Assembly: GCA_942493075.1 (NCBI GenBank)
Contig: OW818681.1
Span: 1,116,001 to 1,180,000, forward strand
Reading direction: 5' to 3'
Length of the DNA: 64,000 nucleotides
Source of the DNA: JBBQYD01 sp942493075
Lineage (GTDB): Bacteria > Verrucomicrobiota > Verrucomicrobiia > Limisphaerales > UBA8199
Position 1 is the first letter of the stretch; each line of letters begins with the position of its first letter. Made by a program: the position numbers and the translations under genes. Positions 1 to 9,019 of the stretch are shown here, one piece after another. The notes beneath the pieces were generated by a model. It was given only the letters and a program-made list of their open reading frames with translations, did not search any database and was not told where the DNA came from.

Positions 1-1466
1 TCAACGCGCAGCGCAATCCCGCTATCTGCCTTTGTGAACAGGTTCTTTAGTCCCGAGAGGTTCGTCGCCAGCAGATCGTCGAGATTCGAAGTATCAGTCG
101 TGGAAAGTGCATCGTCATTGCCGTTGGAGGAAAAACCCAGGTCATCCAACCGGTTCAGCCCTGCCATCCCGCTGACGTCCGCCGTAAACAGACTCCGCAG
201 GGAGGTGTTGATGTCGTTGGCCTCTGTATCTCGTGAGAGCGCTCCTGCCGTCACCTTGCCTTTGGCATCCGTGGAGCTGGCAGTCTGGGTGTTGATCAGC
301 GACTGCAGCTTGTTGTATTCAGTAACAAATGACTGAACGGCGGTCTTGATCTTATCGGTATCCGCGCCAACAGTGACCGTGAAAGATTTCTCGGCAAGGG
401 CTGTGACACTCAAACCGCTGATCCCTGAGCTCGACTCGCTGATCACGTTTGTTTGGCTCGACAACTGCCCTCCTCCATTCACCGAGTAGAGCAGGTTCTT
501 GCCCCGCTCCAGTGTGCCAGCCGTCACTCCCGTGGCCGCAAGAAAGTTTCCGGAGACATCTTCCATGGCGATGCCGATATCCCCTGTTGTACGATTCGCC
601 AGCACCATGCGATCATTGATCGAGTCATAGCTGGCGGTGACCCCGGCTTCAGAATTATTAATCTTCGCCAGAATATCCGCCGTCGTGTCTGTGTTGGCGT
701 CGTAGGTGAAGCTGACCCCGTTAACCTTGAATTCACCTGTGCCGTTTACCGGTGTCGCCAGGTTCGCATCCTTGAGCTGAGCGTTAATGCGCACGGCCCC
801 AAGTTCGGCACTGCTGGAAATCGAGTTTGTGCCGTTGTTGGATAGTTTTAGCGCTGAAAGGAAGTTGCTGGTGTCCGTGGCGCTGCCCAGCACGATGGGG
901 CCGCTTCCTGACAAGGTAATCTTGTCTGTATCGACACTGTAACTGGCGGTAACCGTATTGCCGGTTGCGGTCGCGATCTTGCTGAAAACGTTCTGCAGCG
1001 AGTCGGTGGTTTCCACCTGGACCTGCTTTCCATTGACGGTGAATGTGCCGGCGCTGATCGCCTTTGCAAGGCCAGCCTCTGTGACGTTAAAAGAAAGGTC
1101 TCCCGTCGCGCTTAGCTTCTGTCCGACATTAGAGCTGCCGCGCCAGGAAGCTGCTGTGGCAAGCTGACTTACGTTAAAAGCATACGTTCCAAGTGTGGTG
1201 CCTGTTGCTGCGGAGACTGTAGCCAGGGTAGAATCGGAAACTGAAGGCTTTCGGCTGTCAAAGAGAGTGCCGTCTTTCAAAGCAGCAGCTCGTTCCTTGA
1301 GGACCTTTAGCTGCGTAGTGACTGAGGCCAGGGCATTTTTCTGTAGATTGATCGTGGTCTGTTCGGAGCGCATCCGCGTTTGCGGCGCACGCTCTACTTC
1401 CACGAGTTGATCGATCATCGACTGCCAATCAAAGCCCGATGCTAAACCTGTTACAGATGTACCCAT
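1..1466 (-). CDS. fliD: Flagellar hook-associated protein 2 / filament cap FliD (C-terminus beyond window)
   Basis: FliD caps the growing flagellar filament and guides flagellin assembly outside the cell. The reading frame is open from the ATG at 1466 to the window edge (488 codons seen), so the C-terminal end is missing. The N-terminus begins MGTSVTGLASGFDW, followed by IDQLVEVERAP, which is the characteristic FliD_N start. Residues about 28-60 look like the helical coiled-coil segment, and the middle is Ser/Thr/Asn/Gly-rich repeated beta structure typical of the surface-exposed D2-D3 domains. An AAAGGG ribosome-binding site lies six bases before the ATG, inside a small hairpin (1471-1485). 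A sigma-28 type promoter lies just upstream, so it is a late flagellar gene. No other flagellar gene is in the window; fliS or similar genes may follow off the left edge. Confidence 0.93.
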   Translation of the reverse strand, partial: MGTSVTGLASGFDWQSMIDQLVEVERAPQTRMRSEQTTINLQKNALASVTTQLKVLKERAAALKDGTLFDSRKPSVSDSTLATVSAATGTTLGTYAFNVSQLATAASWRGSSNVGQKLSATGDLSFNVTEAGLAKAISAGTFTVNGKQVQVETTDSLQNVFSKIATATGNTVTASYSVDTDKITLSGSGPIVLGSATDTSNFLSALKLSNNGTNSISSSAELGAVRINAQLKDANLATPVNGTGEFKVNGVSFTYDANTDTTADILAKINNSEAGVTASYDSINDRMVLANRTTGDIGIAMEDVSGNFLAATGVTAGTLERGKNLLYSVNGGGQLSSQTNVISESSSGISGLSVTALAEKSFTVTVGADTDKIKTAVQSFVTEYNKLQSLINTQTASSTDAKGKVTAGALSRDTEANDINTSLRSLFTADVSGMAGLNRLDDLGFSSNGNDDALSTTDTSNLDDLLATNLSGLKNLFTKADSGIALRV

Positions 1467-1491
1467 AGTTTGCCCTTTGTGGGCATCGTCG

Positions 1492-1518
1492 TTATCGGCA
1501 GGAGGGAGTTAAACTTTA
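1492..1518 (-). promoter_or_regulatory. Sigma-28 (FliA) promoter of fliD
   Basis: On the minus strand the sequence reads TAAAGTTT, 11 bases, GCCGATAA. This equals the enterobacterial FliA consensus at every defined position and at the right spacing. The expected transcription start would lie near 1484-1486, about 20 bases before the fliD ATG at 1466, leaving room for the AAAGGG ribosome-binding site. The match is seen directly; its use by a FliA orthologue is inferred. Confidence 0.88.
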
Positions 1519-1707
1519 GTTTTTCTTGCGTCTTGGCGCAAAAAGAGAAGGTCCTAAGACGGCCAAACCCCTTCCGATAGACCTTGGTGGTCTGGTATTA
1601 AATGTTGTGGTGCAGTTGTTTAGGGATTTTATGAAGAATATGACACCGCTTCCTGCTTTCCTCCTGACCGACACATCCGTATTCTTCGGCCCTCGAAAGT
1701 GCTCAGG

Positions 1708-2628
1708 ATGATTCCCAAGCTCCAAAGAATTCGCGTTCTATCCGACGGTCGCCCCGGTCATGAGAACCAGACGATGGGTCTAGCCCAGGCGCTGGCTCGG
1801 CGTAGCGGAGCGCGAATCGAGTTGGTGCGCATCAAAGGGGATGGTTATTTTGGGCGCTACCGCAAAGCGCTGGCGCTCACTCCAGGCGACTCTGCACCTC
1901 AATTACTTGTCGGCGCTGGACATGCCACCCATCTCCCCGTGCTATTTGCTTCACGGCGGTTTGGCGCACGCAGCGTGATCGTGATGAAACCGACGTGGCC
2001 GATGTGGTGGTTTGATCTGTGCCTCGTTCCGGCGCATGACATCAGAACAGGCAAGGAACGGCGAGGGGTTTTAAAGACACGCGGTGCTTTGAACCGAATC
2101 CCCGAGATTGTACCGCCCAAGCAGCAGCGAGGGGTCATGTTGATTGGTGGACCTTCGAAACATTATGGCTGGGCGGGGGAGGAACTTCGGAAGGCAATTG
2201 CCACAGTCTCCTGCGCGAATCCCGAACTGGAGTGGACAATAGGTGATTCGCGGCGCACGCCGGATGGTTTTTTATCCACGCTGCAGGATAATGGGATAAA
2301 GGCAAAATGTGTGCCGTGGCAACAAACCAACCCTGAATGGCTGCCCGCCCAATTGCTGGCGGCTAGCGAGGCCTGGGTGACGGAGGACAGCATTTCCATG
2401 CTTCACGAAGCAGTTACGGCCGGAGCGCAGACAGGAGTGCTGCCGACACCTGTGAAGCGATCCCGGGCGCGGGTGCTTAACGCGGTGCGCGGGTTGGTAG
2501 CCGATGGATTCGCCACCCGGTATCAGGATTGGGAGCAGAATGGCCGGCACCTGACGGCCCCAAAGCAGTTGCACGAAACCGGGCGTTGTGCGGATTGGAT
2601 TCTGCAACATTTCTTTGCCGAACGATGA
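1708..2628 (+). CDS. ELM1-like family protein (DUF1022 type) of the envelope glycan cluster
   Basis: The 306-residue product resembles bacterial proteins annotated as mitochondrial fission ELM1 family. It has the family's early signature RVLSDGRPGHENQTMGLA (about residues 10-27) and a GT-B-like layout. In bacteria these genes usually sit beside LPS core genes, and a sugar-transfer role is often assumed but not shown. Its stop overlaps the next glycosyltransferase start by four bases (ATGA), so the two are translationally coupled. I chose the ATG at 1708; a GTG at 1699 in the same frame would add three residues. No transmembrane segment or signal peptide is visible. The biochemical function is unknown. 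Confidence 0.8.
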   Translation: MIPKLQRIRVLSDGRPGHENQTMGLAQALARRSGARIELVRIKGDGYFGRYRKALALTPGDSAPQLLVGAGHATHLPVLFASRRFGARSVIVMKPTWPMWWFDLCLVPAHDIRTGKERRGVLKTRGALNRIPEIVPPKQQRGVMLIGGPSKHYGWAGEELRKAIATVSCANPELEWTIGDSRRTPDGFLSTLQDNGIKAKCVPWQQTNPEWLPAQLLAASEAWVTEDSISMLHEAVTAGAQTGVLPTPVKRSRARVLNAVRGLVADGFATRYQDWEQNGRHLTAPKQLHETGRCADWILQHFFAER

Positions 2629-3734
2629 AGGTTCTACAGATTTTGCCCGAACTGGCCGCAGGAGGCGTGGAGCGCGGGACGCTTGAGATAGCCCGTTTTT
2701 TGAGGGCGCACGGGCATCAATCGATCGTAGTGTCCAACGGAGGCCGCCTGGTTGAAAGGCTTGAACGCGAGGGAAGCCGGCACGTCACGATGCCCGTGCA
2801 TCGGAAGAGCGTCAGTTCACTTCTGCGAGTGTTTCCATTTCGCAGGCTGCTTAAACGGGAGCAACCGGACATTCTGCATATCCGTTCACGCGTGCCCGGC
2901 TGGGTTGCCCTGTTGGCTTGGTCCACATTGCCCGCGTTAGAACGACCGCGCATGGTCTCCACCGTGCACGGGTTTTACTCGGTGAATATCTACTCGGCTG
3001 TGATGACTCGTGGAGAGCGGGTGATCGCTGTTTCGGAGAGCATCCGTGAGTATATTCTCAAGAATTATCCACGCGTTTCACCCGATCGCATCCGCTGCAT
3101 CCCCCGAGGGATTGATCTAAAAGATTATCCTCGCGGCTGGACGGCATCCCCTGAATGGCAGGCCGCATGGAAGCAGCAGTATCCCCAGCTTGAAGGACGG
3201 CGGGTGCTGGCCTTGCCTGGGCGAATCACGCGGTTAAAGGGCCATGAAGATTTCTTGCGCCTGATCAAGGTGCTGGCGGCTGAGGACCACAACGTGCATG
3301 GGTTAATAGTGGGAGATGCCCATCCGCGCAAGGTGGCGTATCTGGAGGAGATCAAGCAACTCGCGAGCAGTCTGGGAATCGGAGGCCGCGTGACCTTCAC
3401 AGGGCACCGAGCTGACCTAAGGGAAGTCATGGCTGCTTCCGATCTGACCTACTGTCTTTCGACGCAGCCGGAGTCTTTCGGCCGGACGACATTGGAGGCT
3501 CTGGCACTGGGGAAGCCGGTGATCGGGTATGACCATGGGGGGGTGGGTGAGCAGTTGCGGGCGATGTTACCGGCGGGCCGGGTGCCGCCTCGGAATGAGG
3601 GCGAACTGCAACGCGTTACGCGGCAATTCCTGCAGAGTGCGCCTCAGCCATCCCGCGTTCCCAATGAGTACACATTGGATAGAATGTGTGTTTCGACACT
3701 TGACACCTACAGGGAATTAGTCCCGAATGCTTAG
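2625..3734 (+). CDS. GT4-family glycosyltransferase
   Basis: Retaining GT-B glycosyltransferase of family 4, likely adding a sugar to LPS core or another surface glycan from a nucleotide-sugar donor at the inner face of the membrane. The N-terminus MKVLQILPELAAGGVERGT carries the Gly-rich acceptor loop. The C-terminal half holds LPGRITRLKGHEDF and the E-x7-E motif (E283 and E291 in PESFGRTTLE), followed by LALGKPVIGYDHGGVGE. Length (369 aa) is normal. The start at 2625 overlaps the ELM1-like stop as ATGA; an upstream in-frame start at 2529 would lie inside the previous gene and is unlikely. Confidence 0.9.
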   Translation: MKVLQILPELAAGGVERGTLEIARFLRAHGHQSIVVSNGGRLVERLEREGSRHVTMPVHRKSVSSLLRVFPFRRLLKREQPDILHIRSRVPGWVALLAWSTLPALERPRMVSTVHGFYSVNIYSAVMTRGERVIAVSESIREYILKNYPRVSPDRIRCIPRGIDLKDYPRGWTASPEWQAAWKQQYPQLEGRRVLALPGRITRLKGHEDFLRLIKVLAAEDHNVHGLIVGDAHPRKVAYLEEIKQLASSLGIGGRVTFTGHRADLREVMAASDLTYCLSTQPESFGRTTLEALALGKPVIGYDHGGVGEQLRAMLPAGRVPPRNEGELQRVTRQFLQSAPQPSRVPNEYTLDRMCVSTLDTYRELVPNA

Positions 3735-3823
3735 GTCGAAAGCCGGGGAGGTTCGCATCCGATTTCTGTCCACAAATCTCGCGTCTCACCCAAAGAGGAT
3801 TTCTGGGAAAGGGTTTCGGTTTA

Positions 3824-4465
3824 ATGAATAGAATAGAGAAGTTGTCGAAAAGCAGTGGAGTCGCTGCGAGTGTCATTGCAGTTTTCTGTATCACCGGGTT
3901 GGTTGTGCAGCACCTTGATCCTGAGCTTGCTCATAGGTTGTCCGCTGAGGATGGTCCATTCGAAATGGCCAGTGCGGGGTTGTATGCATTGGCATTCCTG
4001 ATCGCCGGGGTCAACTGCTTCCGTGAGCGCCCCACATTGCTTCGCATCGCGGGGACCGTCATGCTGTTGTGGGCGACGCTGCGGGAACTCGATTTCCAAA
4101 AACGGTTGACATATCGGTCAGTGGAATCCTTCGGCTACTACACCCGGCCCATCGCCCCTTGGTCCGAAAAGATCATGGTGCTGCTGGCCCTGCTTCCCTT
4201 TGTACTGGCTGGGATGTACCTGGTCTGGGGTTTCCTGCGGCGGTTTCCCGCTGCCTGGCTGACGAGCAGTCCATGGCTGAGCTATGTGTTTGGCATTGTT
4301 CTGCTCTTGCTGGTGAGCAGTGTGCTGGAGAAGGTCTTCAGACATGGTGCAGCAGAGGAAGTATGCGAAACCGGAGTGGCGCTGATGGCTGTGCTGCTCG
4401 CATGGGAGACGCGGGCGTTTCGGGCCGAAGCAGGCGCACGAGCCCTGAGCGCGACGCCCACCTAG
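3824..4465 (+). CDS. Hypothetical integral membrane protein
   Basis: The 213-residue product has about six hydrophobic segments, near residues 13-33, 47-66, 70-85, 105-127, 141-163 and 172-188, and no signal peptide. I do not recognise the family. It lies between two glycosyltransferase genes on the same strand, so a role in envelope glycan synthesis or transport is possible by context only. The gaps on both sides (89 and 166 bases) could hold separate promoters. Confidence 0.7.
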   Translation: MNRIEKLSKSSGVAASVIAVFCITGLVVQHLDPELAHRLSAEDGPFEMASAGLYALAFLIAGVNCFRERPTLLRIAGTVMLLWATLRELDFQKRLTYRSVESFGYYTRPIAPWSEKIMVLLALLPFVLAGMYLVWGFLRRFPAAWLTSSPWLSYVFGIVLLLLVSSVLEKVFRHGAAEEVCETGVALMAVLLAWETRAFRAEAGARALSATPT

Positions 4466-4631
4466 AAGCAATCGGTGCCTGGTTCAGGCCAGGCCTGCAA
4501 TGGCCCATTGGGGCTTGGTATAAGCATCAAGTAGCCCATGGGTTGAGAGGTTCTCGCTTATATCAGAACTATCCATGCGGGGAATTGGTTTGTCTGTTTA
4601 GCAGGCATCAGGTACTTTTCCACTCTCCGCA

Positions 4632-5456
4632 ATGAGTCCCAAACAGATTCTTTGTATGAAGTGGGGCAAGTATTACGGCCCCGAGTACGTGAACATCCTG
4701 TACGGGATGGTCGCGAGGAACATCACGGGCCCATTCGACGTGATTTGCTTCACGGACGACACGAGCGGGGTTCGCCCGGAGGTGACTTGCCTTCCCTTGC
4801 CACCGCTTGGGTGTGAACTCCCTCAGCGCGACCAGAAAGGGCGACTCCTTGGGAAATGGCCAAAGGTGGCGTTGTGGAGCAAAGAGCTATTTGGGCTGAA
4901 AGGCACAGGACTCTTTATCGATTTGGACTCGGTCATTGTGGAGAACATTGACGGCTATTTCTCCTATGGCCGGCCTGAGGATGTTATTACAGCCCGCAAC
5001 TGGGTGCGTCCCCTCAGGAGACTGGGACAGACTTCCGTGTTTCGTTTCCCGATAGGTGGGCATCCCTACATGCTGGAGGACCTGCGCGCGAACCCAGTCG
5101 AAGTGGCATGCACTTACCGTTTTGAGCAGTACTATGTCACAAAGCACATCCGGGGCGGGGTGAAGTTCTGGCCGGAAGCCTGGACCAAGCATTTTGGTGT
5201 GCATTGCATGGGACCCTGGCCATTGCGATACCTGCGAGCCCCTACGAAGCCCAGGAATGCAAAAATAGTGACCTTTCCCGGGCGTCCCAAGCCGCGAGAC
5301 GCCATCGTTGGCTGGTCCGAGAAGATCGAGTCGCGAACACCCATGGAGCATCTGCGCTGGATCTTTGCCAACCGCCGGACGGAGAAGAAGTGGTGGCGCC
5401 ATTTTCCGCGTTACTTGATGCCTTCCCCCTGGGTCAAAGAATACTGGCGGGAGTAA
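4632..5456 (+). CDS. Putative GT-A type glycosyltransferase
   Basis: The 274-residue soluble protein starts with a beta strand (QILCMKWGKYYG), then has FDVICFTDD, and a D-x-D motif in GLFIDLDSVIVENID (D97 and D99), where GT-A enzymes bind the metal and the nucleotide sugar. The layout resembles GT8-like and capsular glycosyltransferases, but the exact family is not clear to me. Context supports it: glycosyltransferases lie on both sides on the same strand. The next gene starts eight bases after its stop. Confidence 0.65.
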   Translation: MSPKQILCMKWGKYYGPEYVNILYGMVARNITGPFDVICFTDDTSGVRPEVTCLPLPPLGCELPQRDQKGRLLGKWPKVALWSKELFGLKGTGLFIDLDSVIVENIDGYFSYGRPEDVITARNWVRPLRRLGQTSVFRFPIGGHPYMLEDLRANPVEVACTYRFEQYYVTKHIRGGVKFWPEAWTKHFGVHCMGPWPLRYLRAPTKPRNAKIVTFPGRPKPRDAIVGWSEKIESRTPMEHLRWIFANRRTEKKWWRHFPRYLMPSPWVKEYWRE

Positions 5457-5464
5457 ACCACTTC

Positions 5465-6490
5465 ATGTCTTCTGCACGGACCCGCCAGGACGAATCAGGA
5501 TTCGCCGTTAAACGAACCTTAGCCATCAAGCTGGGCGCGTTGGGGGATGTTGCTCTTGCGCTGTCATTCCTGCAGCGGTTGTGGTCAGTTGCAAGTAACG
5601 ACTCCAGCATCGTAACCACCAAGCCTTTCGTGCCGTTGATTGAGCTCACTGGCGCGGTTCAAATAGCAGCCCTGCCTCAGCGCAGTTGGATAGCCACCCT
5701 TCAGATGGGCTTGAAAATGCGGCGTCAGGGTTTCGAAAAGGTGATCGATCTCCAAGGAAATCGGGCAAGCCGTTGCTTGGCCTGGATGGCCGGGCCTAAC
5801 GCCGAGCGCGCTGGTTTGTGGCCTGGATGGCCATACCACATCGCTCCTCAAATCCCACGCCATCCCCTGGTTCACACAGAAAAGCGCAATGAGGAATTGG
5901 CTCGGCTTCTTCGATTGCCGGAAGCTAAACCCGGACTGCTCCTGCCTGCTGCTCTGGAAGCCCGAGTTGAGCGTTGGCTGGCGGGGAAGGGATTATCCGA
6001 AAAACGACTCGTCGTCATGCACGCGGGATGCAGCCAGGCTTGGTTAACCAAGCGCTGGCCGGCTGCTCACTTTGCCCGAACTGCTGCCAGGCTGGCCGAG
6101 AATGGCTACCAGGTCCTCTGGTTAGGAACCCAGGAGGAAGCTGCTCTGAATCGCGGATTGTCCGGTGGAACAGGCATCGATGCCACTGGTCAATTCAGTC
6201 TCCCAGAACTGATCGCTCTGGGGCGCCGCGCGTGTTTCGCTGTGACTAATGACAGCGGGCCCATGCACGTGCTCGCTGCAGCCGGACTCCCGGTATATGC
6301 GTTGTTCGGTCCAATTGATTCCAATCGAAGTCATGCCTTCGGGCAGCGTGACCGGGTCATCGAAAGGCAACTGCCATGCCAGCCTTGTTACTCCAAGACC
6401 TGCCGGTTGCCAGGACAGACCCATGATTGCCTGGCGGGCCTGGGACCTGATGTGGTGCTGAACCGCCTGCAGGCCGATGGCTGGTTTTGA
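5465..6490 (+). CDS. Glycosyltransferase family 9 (heptosyltransferase-like)
   Basis: GT9 enzymes add ADP-heptose to the LPS inner core in the cytoplasm. The 341-residue frame shows KRTLAIKLGALGDVALAL near the N-terminus, the family's first strand and Gly loop. Near the C-terminus it has TNDSGPMHVLAAAGLPVYAL (D263-S264-G265) then LFGP, the GT9 donor-site signature. A closing Cys-rich stretch (CQPCYSKTCRLPG) is typical of heptosyltransferases I/II. The ATG at 5465 starts just before the conserved strand; in-frame starts further upstream lie inside the previous gene. Confidence 0.88.
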   Translation: MSSARTRQDESGFAVKRTLAIKLGALGDVALALSFLQRLWSVASNDSSIVTTKPFVPLIELTGAVQIAALPQRSWIATLQMGLKMRRQGFEKVIDLQGNRASRCLAWMAGPNAERAGLWPGWPYHIAPQIPRHPLVHTEKRNEELARLLRLPEAKPGLLLPAALEARVERWLAGKGLSEKRLVVMHAGCSQAWLTKRWPAAHFARTAARLAENGYQVLWLGTQEEAALNRGLSGGTGIDATGQFSLPELIALGRRACFAVTNDSGPMHVLAAAGLPVYALFGPIDSNRSHAFGQRDRVIERQLPCQPCYSKTCRLPGQTHDCLAGLGPDVVLNRLQADGWF

Positions 6491-6552
6491 TTCAAGCCTC
6501 TTTTAGACATAAATCGGTTGCACCCGCATGTCATTCTTAGGCAGTCTACGGC

Positions 6553-8226
6553 ATGACCACATGCCGGAATGCTGTCCACACGCGACCACTAAGCACCTGG
6601 TGTGCGCTCATCTTCCTGTGTGCAGCAGTTGTGGGAAGAGCGGCACCCGATTCCCTGCCCAAGCCCGCAGAAAAGGCGGGGTCTACCCCTGTTCCGACTC
6701 AATCAGGCCCACACAGCTATCTCAATGCGGCGCGTGCTTGCATGGATGTTCTGGCCCAGGAGGGAACGGATCACTATGGCGCAGCAAAGACTCCGGTACT
6801 GGCGAGCATCCTGGACGTGCAAACTCGTCAGTGCCCCAGCAATCCTGCTGCCCTGGATGAAGCATGGCGGGTGATCCGGCGGGAACGTCGCAATCCTGCG
6901 GGCGCGAATCTACTCAGCGATTTACGCACTCTGCAAACCATGACCATGGTTTCCGGGATTAGCGGTGATCCGAGTCTTGGAAAATTCGCTGATCGCTATG
7001 TTTCATGGTACCTGGAGCATCTTGTAGATGACAACGGGCTGATCTGGTGGGGATGGCACCGGCACTATGATTTGTTTTCCGACCAGAAATCAGGGCATCT
7101 TGGCAATTATCACGAAATCCATGCCACGCAGGAAATTTTATGGGGCTATTTGTGGCGTGTTAATCCGGCCGTTGTGCGCCGAGAAATCGAAGCCATTTGG
7201 AAGTGGCATGTCATTGACAAGAAAACGGGTGAGGTAGATCGGCACAGCAGCGGAGTTCGCGGCTGCGATTTCGCAATGTCCGCTGGCGCATGTGCACAAT
7301 CGTTTGCTTTCCTATACCGGGAAACGCGGGAGCCGGTCTGGCTCGAGCGCGCACTGCTTCTTGCCAATTATTATTGGGATCGGCGAAACCCGAGCACCGG
7401 GCTTTTTCCTGAGCGGCCTAATGCAGGAACGGACCGTTTTGACGGTGGCCATTTTCTGACGAGCAGTGCCGGACTCTATTGTCATTCCCTTTTGAAGTGC
7501 TCCGAACTTACCGGCAACCCACGCTTCCGAGAGCAGGCGCTGGCTTACCTCAAGGCTTACGGTCGCTTTGGGTATGATTCTCAGACCGGCAAGTTTTGGG
7601 GCTCCCTTAAGCTGGATGGAACGCCTGTGCATGGGCCGCGTGTCGCACCGAAGGGAGCGGGCGAGCTAATGGCGGACGATTACCAGCTCTACGAGCCGCG
7701 CGGCCATCTCGACCTCTGGCAGCCTTATGCGATCGGGTATGAACATCCGATAGCCGCAGCTCAGGTTTATTCCTACGCTGCGCTGACCACTCACGATCCC
7801 GAGATTCGCGAGACTGCGGAACGATTTGCTCGCTGGATTCAGCGCGAACTACCTCCACGCGGATGCGAAACAAATACGTGGTATAAGGGATATGCCGCGA
7901 CCTATGCCCCGAAAGGAACTTATGCCGGGCTCTACGGGCAAACCATCTCGTTCTTTCTTCAGATGCACTTGGTGTCCGGGAAGGCGTCGTATTTGCAAAA
8001 TGCTCGCGACCTTGCGGATGAAGCTATAGCCAAGCTGAGCCACAATGGTCTTTTCCGGGGGCACCCCGCAAAGCCTTATTACGAGTCAGTGGATGGTGTT
8101 GGGCAATTGCTCTATGCCCTGGTGCAGTTGGATCGCGTGCTCGCAGGGGCCGAGTGGAACCCCAGTGAGTCAGCCATATCGCTTCGCAGCGGCACGACGA
8201 CAGCTATGCCGATCGATAATTGGTAG
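6553..8226 (+). CDS. Secreted alpha/alpha-toroid (six-hairpin glycosidase-like) protein
   Basis: The 557-residue product has an N-terminal signal peptide (hydrophobic core LCAAVVGRAA, about residues 18-32). The rest is helical with repeated Trp/Tyr/His/Gly-rich hairpins, for example NGLIWWGWHRHYDLF, GHFLTSSAGLYCHSL and YEHPIAAAQVYSYAAL. This layout is that of six-hairpin glycosidase-like, polysaccharide-lyase or epimerase toroids. Catalytic residues cannot be assigned by eye. Its 3' end overlaps the convergent kinase-like gene by 23 bases. A role in trimming or degrading polysaccharide in the periplasm or outside the cell is inferred from fold and neighbours. Confidence 0.7.
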   Translation: MTTCRNAVHTRPLSTWCALIFLCAAVVGRAAPDSLPKPAEKAGSTPVPTQSGPHSYLNAARACMDVLAQEGTDHYGAAKTPVLASILDVQTRQCPSNPAALDEAWRVIRRERRNPAGANLLSDLRTLQTMTMVSGISGDPSLGKFADRYVSWYLEHLVDDNGLIWWGWHRHYDLFSDQKSGHLGNYHEIHATQEILWGYLWRVNPAVVRREIEAIWKWHVIDKKTGEVDRHSSGVRGCDFAMSAGACAQSFAFLYRETREPVWLERALLLANYYWDRRNPSTGLFPERPNAGTDRFDGGHFLTSSAGLYCHSLLKCSELTGNPRFREQALAYLKAYGRFGYDSQTGKFWGSLKLDGTPVHGPRVAPKGAGELMADDYQLYEPRGHLDLWQPYAIGYEHPIAAAQVYSYAALTTHDPEIRETAERFARWIQRELPPRGCETNTWYKGYAATYAPKGTYAGLYGQTISFFLQMHLVSGKASYLQNARDLADEAIAKLSHNGLFRGHPAKPYYESVDGVGQLLYALVQLDRVLAGAEWNPSESAISLRSGTTTAMPIDNW

Positions 8227-9019
8227 TTGGCAGTCGTTCAAACACTCGCATCAACTCACCCCGCAATAGAGAGTCTCGCAGCAGTCGGGTTAGAGCCGGA
8301 GTGAGTTGAGCCAGCTCGGCTGTCCGGCAGGCTGGTTCGACATGCGGTTCCAATGCCTCCCTCCAAATGGACGGCTGAGACCTCTGGGCAGGGCTCAAGA
8401 ACTTCAGCGAGCTCTCAACAAGACGAAGGTAATCGTAGGCTTGCGCGGCCGCATGATCCAGGCCGGGTGCCGGGCCATACTCAAAATCAATCCAGACTGC
8501 GCATTGATCCGGCATCCCGAGAGCATTGGCGAAGCACACGTCCATGTGCAGCACGTCTGCATCGTGCATCTGACGGATGCTTTGGGCCGCCGATTTTGCA
8601 AGCGCAGGGAGAGTGGTTGGCTCGTCTTTGAACCGTGCCGAATAGCGAGGGGCGTCTACATAAGAGCAGAGCAGGGCATCGTCGGCGTGCCAGAGTGGCT
8701 TTGGGGAGAGTCCAAGCGGAGCGAGTCGCTGGTAAACCTGCCACTCGTGGGCTAACCGGGCTTGGGGTTCCAGAGACGCGAATGGCATTTCCGGGGCCGG
8801 GTTGACTCGCTGCAAATAGGGATTTAATACACGAAGCACTCCCAGCCGCCGTTGGCCAGCCACCGCATAGTAAACGGAATCATGACCTCGGGCACCGGTC
8901 CGTTGCAGAGAAACCCCGCAGCCGAGCGCGCGAGCGACTTCCTGTCCAAGAACCTTGCGGCGGGGAGCCAGCCGGAATTCGGCAAGCTGCCGTTTCAAGT
9001 AACGCTTTATACCCCTCAT
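8204..9019 (-). CDS. LPS kinase (WaaP/Kdo kinase)-like protein
   Basis: The 271-residue protein has a protein-kinase-like catalytic pattern: VLHMDVCFANALG gives H158-x-D160-x4-N165, and AVWIDFEYG gives D178-F179-E180 at the metal-binding position. This matches the small lipopolysaccharide kinase / RIO-like group that phosphorylates sugars of the LPS core. The invariant ATP-binding lysine is not obvious. Its start overlaps the stop of the upstream minus-strand gene (ATGA, 9016-9019), so they form one operon. The 3' end overlaps the facing gene. A related small-molecule phosphotransferase is the main alternative. Confidence 0.72.
   Translation of the reverse strand: MRGIKRYLKRQLAEFRLAPRRKVLGQEVARALGCGVSLQRTGARGHDSVYYAVAGQRRLGVLRVLNPYLQRVNPAPEMPFASLEPQARLAHEWQVYQRLAPLGLSPKPLWHADDALLCSYVDAPRYSARFKDEPTTLPALAKSAAQSIRQMHDADVLHMDVCFANALGMPDQCAVWIDFEYGPAPGLDHAAAQAYDYLRLVESSLKFLSPAQRSQPSIWREALEPHVEPACRTAELAQLTPALTRLLRDSLLRGELMRVFERLPTTNYRSA

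Noticed and set aside
3824..4635. Overlapping frames 4069-4635 (plus) and 3821-4099 (minus) near the small membrane protein
   Set aside because: Composition is typical of shadows of the membrane-protein gene and they have no hydrophobic pattern or motif of their own.
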